Origin: Pseudomonadota bacterium
GTDB lineage: Bacteria; Pseudomonadota; Gammaproteobacteria; Steroidobacterales; Woeseiaceae
Direction: 5' to 3'
Length of the DNA stretch: 7,417 nucleotides
Assembly (NCBI GenBank): GCA_022360335.1
Contig: JAKSCZ010000249.1
Location: 1 to 7,417 of the forward strand
Position 1 is the first letter of the stretch; every line of letters starts with the position of its first letter. The notes beneath the pieces were generated by a model. That model was not told where the DNA came from and did not search any database. It was given only the letters and a program-made list of their open reading frames with translations. The position numbers and the translations under genes were made by a program. Below, piece after piece: positions 1 to 7,417 of the stretch.

Positions 1-100
1 GGGCTTGAAGGCCCTCCTACCGGTTCGGGGTTCGGGCCCTCGCGGTTCGGGCCTGAAGGCCCTCCTACTGTAGGAGGGCCTTCAGGCCCGAACCGCGAGG
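1..100. repeat. REP-like palindromic repeat cluster
   Basis: Three copies of a core reading GTAGGAGGGCCTTCAGGCCC are visible: one on the minus strand at 1-20 (one mismatch, possibly cut by the window edge), one on the minus strand at 49-68 and one on the plus strand at 70-89. Each core can fold by itself, because GGGCCT and AGGCCC flank a 2-nt centre. The spacer at 21-51 repeats GGTTCGGG three times (22-29, 29-36, 44-51). The core resembles REP elements of the GTAGGAGCGGCTTCAGCCGC kind known from Xanthomonadales and other gammaproteobacteria; that family link is from memory, while the repeats themselves are directly visible. No REP-associated transposase is present in the window. Confidence 0.8.
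38..100 (-). terminator. 31-bp perfect inverted repeat, probable 3' hairpin of the nitrilase transcript
   Basis: Positions 38-68 and 70-100 are perfect reverse complements around the single base T69. The repeat begins directly next to the nitrilase stop codon (101-103), so the minus-strand message would run from the stop straight into a very stable hairpin. There is no clear U-tract, so it may block 3' exonuclease or end transcription inefficiently rather than act as a classical intrinsic terminator. The structure is seen directly; the role is inferred from its position and from what is known of REP hairpins. Confidence 0.5.
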
Positions 101-1050
101 CTAGCCGTCGAACTCGGCGGTCGTTTGCCGCTTGCGATCGACCGTGAGCCGCACGACGTCGGGTCGCGAGTAGTGCCCGGCGACGTCGAGGCTGTGGCGC
201 TCCTCGAGCACGCGCGTGTGATCGAGATCGACGACCTGCAGGGTTTCCGAGCCGACCACGGGTTCGAGCACCCATCGGCCGTCGGGCCCTGCGACGCAGG
301 AACCGCCGTTCGCCATGACGTCGTCGGCCGTTTCGATCAACAGGCCGCTGCGGGGCAGCGATGGATTGATGTCGGACCGGCGCATGAGGCCGGAGACCGA
401 CGCGACGAACGAGCGGCTCTCGCGTGCGACGAAACGGGTGATGTCCTCGGTGTTGCGCAGATTGCCCGGCCAGATCGCGACGTGCAGGTCCTCGCCCTGC
501 GCGTACAGGGCCGCACGCGGCAACGGCAGCCAGTTCTCCCAGCAGTTGAGCCCGCCGACCGTGAACGCGGCGAGCCGATGCGTGCGCAGGCCGTTGCCGT
601 CGCCGATCGCCCAGACGAGGCGCTCCTCGTGCGTCGGCATGAGTTTACGATGCGCCGAGCGGATCTCTCCCAGCGCGTCGACGTAGACCATCGAGCAGTA
701 GAGGCTGTGCCCGCCGCGACCGGCGGCGCGCTCGATCACGCCGAGGTAGACGGCGATTTCGAGTTTCCGGGCGAGCTCGCACACCGGGTCGAGATCGCCG
801 TCCTCGATGCAGACGCTCTGGCTGACGTAATGCGCGAACAGCTCTTTCTGGAATTGCGACTCGAACCTCGCGCCGCCGGTGCGTTCGACCCAGAAGGGGT
901 AGCCGGGCACGAGCGCCTCTCCGAAAACGACGAGGTCGCAATCCGCGTCGGCCGCCTCGCCGATCCACGCGGCGACCTTGTCGAGCGTCGCGTCGCGCCG
1001 CAGCCAGGCTGGCGCGATCTGCGCCAGCCCGATCCTGATTGTCGTGGCCG

Positions 1051-1054
<4 letters not shown>
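101..1054 (-). CDS. Branch-1 nitrilase (carbon-nitrogen hydrolase superfamily)
   Basis: A 317-residue cytoplasmic enzyme expected to hydrolyse an organic nitrile to the carboxylic acid and ammonia. The catalytic set is complete: Glu46 in VFGEALVPGYPFW, Lys137 in HRKLMPTHEER with the supporting Glu143/144, and Cys171 in GGLNCWENWLPLPR. The CWEN context and the C-terminal GHYSRPDV motif fit true nitrilases better than amidases of the same superfamily. Length is normal for the family. The start is TTG at 1054, which gives the usual N-terminus (IRIGLAQIAPAWLRRDATLDKV). No in-frame ATG or GTG lies nearby, and longer in-frame starts fall inside the receptor gene. The TTG overlaps the receptor's TGA stop by two bases and has no good Shine-Dalgarno sequence, so translation is probably coupled to the upstream gene. 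The substrate (aliphatic, aromatic or cyanide-like) cannot be read from the sequence. A REP-like hairpin follows the stop directly. Confidence 0.93.
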
Positions 1055-3708
<2,654 letters not shown>

Positions 3709-3710
3709 GT

Positions 3711-3717
3711 CTCCCCC
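3711..3717 (-). promoter_or_regulatory. Ribosome binding site of the TonB-dependent receptor
   Basis: On the minus strand the bases just upstream of the receptor ATG read AAGGGGGAGAC, a purine-rich Shine-Dalgarno sequence about five bases from the start codon. It supports the start at 3708, as does the well-formed signal peptide that begins there. Confidence 0.75.
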
Positions 3718-3750
3718 TTTTCCAGGACATTGGCGTTATTGTCGCGCCCA

Positions 3751-3756
3751 AGCATA
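3751..3756 (-). promoter_or_regulatory. Candidate -10 box for the receptor-nitrilase unit
   Basis: Read on the minus strand, this is TATGCT in the context CATGTTATGCTTGG, four of six matches to TATAAT. Transcription would start near 3744 and give a leader of roughly 35 bases before the receptor ATG. The -35 match at a 17-base spacing (ATTTCC) is weak, so the promoter may need an activator or may be misassigned. Confidence 0.3.
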
Positions 3757-3762
3757 ACATGG

Positions 3763-3778
3763 TTTCCTGCCTGGGAAA
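3763..3778. promoter_or_regulatory. Inverted repeat TTTCC-N6-GGAAA, possible operator
   Basis: Positions 3763-3767 (TTTCC) and 3774-3778 (GGAAA) are reverse complements separated by six bases. The site lies between the weak -35 and the candidate -10 of the receptor promoter, where a bound regulator could affect both divergent units. A short 5-bp half-site can occur by chance, so this is only a candidate. Confidence 0.3.
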
Positions 3779-3784
3779 TGTCCG

Positions 3785-3794
3785 ATAAGCTTAT
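3785..3794. promoter_or_regulatory. 10-bp perfect palindrome ATAAGCTTAT, possible operator
   Basis: The ten bases ATAAGCTTAT are their own reverse complement and overlap the plus-strand -10-like TAAGCT. A partial copy, AATAAGCT, recurs at 3825-3832 just before the synthetase ribosome site. Its location in a divergent promoter region suggests a regulator site. AT-rich palindromes this short also arise by chance. Confidence 0.3.
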
Positions 3795-3832
3795 GAAAAA
3801 TACGCGTTTATCCGAATGAAAAAGAATAAGCT

Positions 3833-3837
3833 GGAGG
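3833..3837 (+). promoter_or_regulatory. Ribosome binding site that fixes the acyl-CoA synthetase start
   Basis: GGAGG lies eight bases before the ATG at 3846. An in-frame ATG at 3816 lies upstream of this site and would place GGAGG inside the coding region, so 3846 is the better start. The protein from 3846 begins MHGHMMDTPLLISS, matching the usual start pattern of this ligase subfamily. Confidence 0.8.
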
Positions 3838-3845
3838 ACTGCCGC

Positions 3846-5477
3846 ATGCACGGACACATGATGGATACCCCGCTTCTGATCTCGTCGATCGCGAAGCACG
3901 CCGAACGATTCCACGGCGATCGCGAAATCGTGTCGGTCACGATGGACGATCCCCGGCATCGCTACACGGTTCGCGATGCGATGGCGCGGGCGCGGCAACT
4001 GGCCAACGCGCTGGACAATCTCGGTCTGGAGCGCGGCGATCGCCTCGCGACGATCGCCTGGAACGACTACCGGCATCTCGAGGTGTACTACGGCGTCAGC
4101 GGTGCGGGCTACGTCTGCCACACGATCAATCCGCGCCTTTTTCCCGAGCAGCTCGTCTTCATCATCAACCACGCCGAGGATCGTTACGTCTTCACCGACG
4201 TCGCGTTCGTGCCGCTCATCGAAAAGCTGCTGCCGCAGATCCCCGGCGTCGAGGGTTTCGTCGTCATGACGAGCCGGGAGTGCATGCCCCGGACGTCGCT
4301 GCCGAACGCGATATGTTACGAGGCGCTGCTCACGGCCGAGCCGGGCGATTACGACTGGCCGCAATTCGGCGAGCGCACGGCGTCCGTACTCTGCTATACG
4401 TCCGGTACGACGGGCGACCCGAAAGGGGTGCTCTACGACCACCGGTCCACGGTCCTGCACGCCTACGCGGCCGTTGCGCCGGACGTAATGAACCTCTCGA
4501 GCCGCGATACGGTTCTGCCGGTCGTGCCGCTGTTCCACGTCAATGCCTGGGGCGTGCCGTACTCGGCGCTGATGGCCGGGGCCAAGCTGGTCTTCCCGGG
4601 ACCGAAAATGGGCGACGGGGAGGCCCTCTACGATCTCATCGAGTCCGAGGGCGTCAACCTGGCGCTCGGCGTGCCGACCGTCTGGCTCGCCCTGCTGCAG
4701 TATTGCGACCGGAACGGCAAGGTGCTGAATTCGCTCGACCGGACCGTTATCGGCGGCGCGGCCGTGCCGCGCGCGATGATCGAGACGTTCAGGAAGGTGC
4801 ACGGCGTTCACGCCATCCAGGGTTGGGGTATGACCGAGATGAGCCCGCTGGGTACCTGCAATACACCGAAGGCCGGTGCCGAGGACCTGTCGGAAGACGA
4901 GGCCTTCGATCTCGCGACCAAGGCGGGCAGGGGGATCTTCGGCTGCGAACTTCGCATCGTCGACGACGACGGCGAGGCGCTGCCGTGGGACGGGGTCGCC
5001 TACGGCGCCTTGCAGGTGCGAGGCCCGTGGGTCTGCAGCGACTACTTCAAGCTCGACGGCGCGGCCGGGGCGCACACCGACGACGGCTGGCTCGACACAG
5101 GCGACGTTGCGACCATCGATCCGCAGGGCTACATGGCCGTCACCGACCGCAGCAAGGACGTCATCAAGTCGGGCGGCGAGTGGATCAGCTCGATCGAACT
5201 CGAGAATACGGCCATGGGCCACCCGGGGGTCGCCCAGGCCGCCGTGATCGGCGTGGCGCATCCCAAATGGACGGAACGGCCATTGCTCGTCGTGGTGGCG
5301 GCCGAGGGCCACAAGCCCGGCAGGGACGAGCTGCTGGATTTCTTCAGGGGCAAGGTGGCCGACTGGTGGATTCCGAACGACGTCGCATTCGTCGACGAGC
5401 TGCCGCACACCGCGACGGGCAAGGTGAAGAAGATTGAATTGCGCCGGCAATTCGCGGACTATGCGCTTCCGGAGTAG
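3846..5477 (+). CDS. Fatty-acid/short-chain acyl-CoA synthetase (AMP-forming, DmdB-like)
   Basis: A 543-residue ANL-superfamily ligase that activates a carboxylic acid with ATP to an acyl-adenylate and then to its CoA thioester. The ATP-binding loop is at 184-194 (YTSGTTGDPKG), the GWGMTEMSP motif at 326-334, GWLDTGD at 414-420, the hinge DRSKD at 434-438, GGEWISS at 443-449, and the catalytic lysine is K526 in TATGKVKK. All core motifs are intact and the length is typical. The MMDTPLLISS start recalls the group containing medium-chain ligases and 3-methylthiopropionyl-CoA ligase (DmdB); this likeness is from memory and does not fix the substrate. It is the first gene of a plus-strand operon with the SDR-like and thioesterase genes, and it is divergent from the receptor-nitrilase pair. 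It could activate the acid released by the nitrilase, which is inference. Confidence 0.93.
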   Translation: MHGHMMDTPLLISSIAKHAERFHGDREIVSVTMDDPRHRYTVRDAMARARQLANALDNLGLERGDRLATIAWNDYRHLEVYYGVSGAGYVCHTINPRLFPEQLVFIINHAEDRYVFTDVAFVPLIEKLLPQIPGVEGFVVMTSRECMPRTSLPNAICYEALLTAEPGDYDWPQFGERTASVLCYTSGTTGDPKGVLYDHRSTVLHAYAAVAPDVMNLSSRDTVLPVVPLFHVNAWGVPYSALMAGAKLVFPGPKMGDGEALYDLIESEGVNLALGVPTVWLALLQYCDRNGKVLNSLDRTVIGGAAVPRAMIETFRKVHGVHAIQGWGMTEMSPLGTCNTPKAGAEDLSEDEAFDLATKAGRGIFGCELRIVDDDGEALPWDGVAYGALQVRGPWVCSDYFKLDGAAGAHTDDGWLDTGDVATIDPQGYMAVTDRSKDVIKSGGEWISSIELENTAMGHPGVAQAAVIGVAHPKWTERPLLVVVAAEGHKPGRDELLDFFRGKVADWWIPNDVAFVDELPHTATGKVKKIELRRQFADYALPE

Positions 5478-5489
5478 ACGGCTCCGCTC

Positions 5490-5494
5490 AGGGA
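5490..5494 (+). promoter_or_regulatory. Ribosome binding site of the SDR-like gene
   Basis: AGGGA lies six bases before the ATG at 5501, within the 23-base gap after the synthetase stop codon. The short gap, with no room for a convincing promoter or terminator, supports co-transcription. Confidence 0.6.
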
Positions 5495-5500
5495 CCATCC

Positions 5501-6244
5501 ATGGCTGACCCCAAGCGCCTGTACGGGCTCAAAGCGCTCGTTCTCAATTCGGCGGACGGCATCGGCGAGGCGATCGCGCGGACGCTGACCAGGCACGGAG
5601 CGAGCGTCATTGCCGCCGATACCGGCAACAGCGGGGTTGCGCAACAGTTTGCCTCGGTCAGGGGCGTGACCGGTGTCGTCGCCAACCTGACGGACCCGGA
5701 GAGCCTCGAGAAGCTGGTTGCCGAGACCGCCGGTACGCTCGGCGGCCTCGACATCCTGGTCACCGATTTCCTGTTTCGCCGCAAAGCCCCCCTCGCGAGA
5801 GTCGATGAGCACCTCGAAGCGCTTCTGAAACACAGGGCGTCGCTGGTCATGGCGGTGTGCCGCGCCGCGTTGCCGCACCTCGAGAAAAGTCCGGCCGGGC
5901 GTATCATCAATCTCGGCTTTCTGCGCAGCTTCTTCGCGGCCGACGGAAGCGAGGCGGCGGCCCGGGCCGAAAAAGACCTCGCCGACCTGACCCGTGCCCT
6001 GGCGGCAGAGACGGGCAAGTGGGGCATCACGGCGAACTACATTCAGCCGGGCGGCATCATGACGCCCGAGAGCCGCGACACTTTCCGCAAGAGCGCAGGC
6101 TTGCGCGATCACTGCATCCAGGCATCGGCCGCGAAACGTCTGGGCGAGCCCGTCGACGTTGCCAAGGTCGCGTTGTTCCTGGCCAGCGACGATGCCGTTT
6201 TCGTCAGCGGCACGGGGATCGCCGTCGACGGCGGTCGCCTCTAA
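5501..6244 (+). CDS. SDR-fold protein lacking the catalytic Ser-Tyr-Lys residues
   Basis: A 247-residue protein with the overall pattern of a classical short-chain dehydrogenase/reductase: a Rossmann start (KALVLNSADGIGEAIA, 11-26), an acidic residue after strand 2 (D40), GRIINLG at 133-139, LTRALAAETGKWGITANYIQPG around 163-184, and the typical ending with FLASDDAVFVSG and IAVDGG. Key positions are changed. The first glycine of TGxxxGIG is Asn16. The NNAG motif is replaced by TDFL (88-91). The Ser site falls at about 139-140 (Gly-Phe), and no Tyr exists between 140 and 179, so the YxxxK pair is absent (about Ala153 and Glu157). It is therefore unlikely to be an ordinary oxidoreductase. It may be a pseudoenzyme or structural partner, or use a different chemistry. 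The frame is intact, with a ribosome site and operon spacing, so it is not an obvious pseudogene. Confidence 0.88.
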   Translation: MADPKRLYGLKALVLNSADGIGEAIARTLTRHGASVIAADTGNSGVAQQFASVRGVTGVVANLTDPESLEKLVAETAGTLGGLDILVTDFLFRRKAPLARVDEHLEALLKHRASLVMAVCRAALPHLEKSPAGRIINLGFLRSFFAADGSEAAARAEKDLADLTRALAAETGKWGITANYIQPGGIMTPESRDTFRKSAGLRDHCIQASAAKRLGEPVDVAKVALFLASDDAVFVSGTGIAVDGGRL

Positions 6245-6269
6245 ATACTCTGTCGACAGGCTGCCAGCG

Positions 6270-7169
6270 ATGCACCCGGTCCTCAATGACCTGATTGCGC
6301 TTCTCGGCCTGGAGCGCATCGAAGACAACATCTTCCGCGGCGCGAGCCGCGACATCGGCAGCCCGCAGGTATTCGGCGGCCAGGTCCTGGGCCAGGCGCT
6401 GTCGGCCGCGCAGCACACGGTCGACGATCGCGTCGCCCATTCGCTGCATGCCTATTTCCTGCGCCGCGGCGACGTGGAGGCACCGATCATCTACGAAGTC
6501 GATCGCGCGCGCGACGGCGGCAGTTTCTCGAACCGCCGCGTTGTCGCGATTCAGCACGGCCGGCCGATCCTCAATCTCGCCGCGTCTTTCCAGAGCCCCG
6601 AAGACGGACTCGAACACCAGGACGCGATGCCCGATGTCCCGGCGCCCGCAGGGCTCAAGGACCTGACGCGCCTCGCGGCCGACGTCCTCGACACGATCCC
6701 GGTCAAGCTGCGCCGCTTCATGACCGACCAGCGCCCGTTCGAATTCCGGCCCGTCGAACAGGCGAGTCTCGATGAGCCGCGCAGGAGAGCGCCGCTGCAG
6801 CACGTCTGGGTCCGCGCCGTCGACCGCCTGCCCGACGGGCCGGCGCTGCACCGGAATCTGCTCGCCTACGTCTCCGACTTCGAGTTGCTGGCGACGTCGA
6901 CGCTGCCGCATGCGGTGCCGTTTACGCGCGGCAACGTGATGCTTGCCAGCCTCGACCACGCGCTGTGGTTTCACCGCAGATTCCGTATGGACGAGTGGCT
7001 GCTGTATTCGATGGAGAGCCCGAACGCGTCGGGCGCGCGCGGTTATGCCCGCGGGCAGTTCCACGCGCAGGACGGTACCCTCGTCGCCTCGACGACGCAG
7101 GAAGGGCTGATTCGTGTTGTGGACCCGTCGAAGGCCGGACGGCGCTCAGACCCGCGGACGCAGGTCTGA
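6270..7169 (+). CDS. tesB: Acyl-CoA thioesterase II (TesB family)
   Basis: A 299-residue cytoplasmic double-hotdog thioesterase that hydrolyses acyl-CoA to free acid and CoA. Hotdog 1 spans about 5-110, with the family signatures FGGQVLGQAL (35-44), HAYFLRRGD and GGSFSNRRVVAIQHG (83-97). Hotdog 2 spans about 170-285, with SDFELLATS (202-210), LDHALWFHRRF, LLYSMESP and QEGLIR. The known Asp-Ser/Thr-Gln catalytic set is matched by Asp229, Ser250 and Gln277. E. coli TesB is slightly shorter (286 residues). The ATG at 6270 gives the usual N-terminus (LNDLIALLGLERIEDNIFRG). A weak ribosome site (ACAGG) lies nine bases upstream, and an in-frame ATG at 6159 lies inside the SDR gene and is rejected. 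The gap to the SDR gene is 25 nt. Its substrate is probably an acyl-CoA linked to the synthetase product, which is inference. Its 3' end overlaps the convergent next gene by 24 bases. Confidence 0.93.
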   Translation: MHPVLNDLIALLGLERIEDNIFRGASRDIGSPQVFGGQVLGQALSAAQHTVDDRVAHSLHAYFLRRGDVEAPIIYEVDRARDGGSFSNRRVVAIQHGRPILNLAASFQSPEDGLEHQDAMPDVPAPAGLKDLTRLAADVLDTIPVKLRRFMTDQRPFEFRPVEQASLDEPRRRAPLQHVWVRAVDRLPDGPALHRNLLAYVSDFELLATSTLPHAVPFTRGNVMLASLDHALWFHRRFRMDEWLLYSMESPNASGARGYARGQFHAQDGTLVASTTQEGLIRVVDPSKAGRRSDPRTQV

Positions 7170-7170
7170 G
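7145..7170. terminator. Inverted repeat holding both convergent stop codons
   Basis: CTCAGACC (7145-7152) and GGTCTGAG (7163-7170) are perfect reverse complements with a 10-base loop. The minus-strand stop (7148-7146) lies in the left arm and the plus-strand stop (7167-7169) in the right arm. The hairpin can form in either transcript and could serve as a weak bidirectional terminator or processing barrier. No U-tract follows on either side, so the termination role is inferred. Confidence 0.4.
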
Positions 7171-7417
7171 TTGAAACGCGCCGCGTTGTCGACGTAGACG
7201 CTCGCCGAGCGGCCGATCTTCCGGATCTCCTCGTCGTTCAGCACGCGCGCGACCCGCGCCGGCGAGCCGACGATCAGCGAGCCGTCGGGGAATGCCTTGT
7301 TCTCGGTCACGAGCGAGTGCGCGCCGACGATGCAGTTTCTGCCGATCCTCGCTCCGTTGAGTACCGTGCTGCCGATGCCGATCAGCGAGTTGTCGCCGAT
7401 CGTGCAGCCGTGCAGCA
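7146..7417 (-). CDS. Gamma-carbonic-anhydrase-like hexapeptide-repeat protein (C-terminal part)
   Basis: Only the last 89 residues and the stop are inside the window; the start lies beyond the right edge. The visible part begins LHGCTIGDNSLIGIGSTVLN and continues with further hexapeptide turns (GARIGRNCIVGAHSLV, then PDGSLIVGSPARVARVL). This is the left-handed beta-helix pattern of the YrdA/PaaY/CaiE gamma-carbonic-anhydrase family, ending in the usual charged C-terminal helix (NDEEIRKIGRSASVYVDNAARF). The His in LHGC corresponds to the last of the three metal-binding histidines; the other two would lie upstream, outside the window, so metal binding cannot be confirmed. Many members of this family are trimeric metal proteins without proven carbonic anhydrase activity, and PaaY is reported to hydrolyse CoA thioesters. 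The gene is convergent with the thioesterase and overlaps its 3' end. Confidence 0.85.
   Translation of the reverse strand, partial: LHGCTIGDNSLIGIGSTVLNGARIGRNCIVGAHSLVTENKAFPDGSLIVGSPARVARVLNDEEIRKIGRSASVYVDNAARFNSDLRPRV

Larger units (their letters stand above)
3709..3845. promoter_or_regulatory. Divergent promoter region between receptor and acyl-CoA synthetase
   Basis: This 137-bp region is noticeably more AT-rich than the flanking genes, especially 3776-3830, and separates two divergent transcription units, so both promoters most likely lie here. A minus-strand -10-like TATGCT occurs at 3756-3751 with only a weak -35 match. A plus-strand -10-like TAAGCT occurs at 3786-3791, about 17 bases after a poor -35 candidate TTTCCT (3763-3768). 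Two palindromic stretches, listed separately, overlap these boxes. The promoter assignments are inference; no regulator gene is present in the window. Confidence 0.6.

Noticed and set aside
1..100. CRISPR array or tRNA-like element at the left edge
   Set aside because: The repeats are inverted rather than evenly spaced direct repeats, there are no unique spacers, and no tRNA arms or anticodon loop can be drawn.
3816..3845. Ten-residue N-terminal extension of the acyl-CoA synthetase from the ATG at 3816
   Set aside because: The GGAGG ribosome site lies downstream of this ATG and the family-typical N-terminus begins at 3846.
6159..6269. Upstream in-frame ATG for the thioesterase inside the SDR gene
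   Set aside because: The extension is low-complexity shadow sequence. The ATG at 6270 gives the conserved TesB N-terminus and normal operon spacing.

Overview
The window looks like chromosomal DNA from a GC-rich Gram-negative bacterium. It most likely comes from a gammaproteobacterium: it has an outer-membrane TonB-dependent receptor of the common EEIVVVAQKR/YATGFKSGG type and a REP-like palindromic cluster with the GTAGGAGGGCCTTCAGGCCC core, which resembles REPs of Xanthomonadales and related high-GC gammaproteobacteria. The genus cannot be fixed from the sequence alone. There are no tRNA, rRNA, transposase or CRISPR signals.

Layout: positions 1-100 hold the REP-like cluster, including a 31-bp perfect inverted repeat that abuts the stop codon of the first gene. 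On the minus strand, a TonB-dependent receptor (1051-3708) is followed by a branch-1 nitrilase (101-1054). The nitrilase's TTG start overlaps the receptor's stop codon, so the two form a tight transcriptional and probably translational unit. A short AT-richer divergent region (3709-3845) carries promoter-like and palindromic sequences. On the plus strand an operon follows: an acyl-CoA synthetase (3846-5477), a short-chain dehydrogenase/reductase-fold protein lacking the catalytic residues (5501-6244) and a TesB-type acyl-CoA thioesterase II (6270-7169). The gaps between these genes are 23 and 25 nt. A convergent minus-strand gene for a gamma-carbonic-anhydrase-like hexapeptide protein (7146-7417) runs off the right edge. 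Its 3' end overlaps that of the thioesterase by 24 nt within a small inverted repeat that contains both stop codons.

How the genes may work together (inference): the receptor would import a scarce compound across the outer membrane, the nitrilase would convert a nitrile to a carboxylic acid plus ammonia, and the divergent acyl-CoA synthetase would activate an acid to its CoA thioester. The thioesterase could release CoA when acyl-CoAs build up. The substrate is not readable from the sequence. The most unusual item is the SDR-fold protein, which has lost its Ser-Tyr-Lys catalytic set and the usual glycine and NNAG motifs yet remains an intact reading frame inside the operon.
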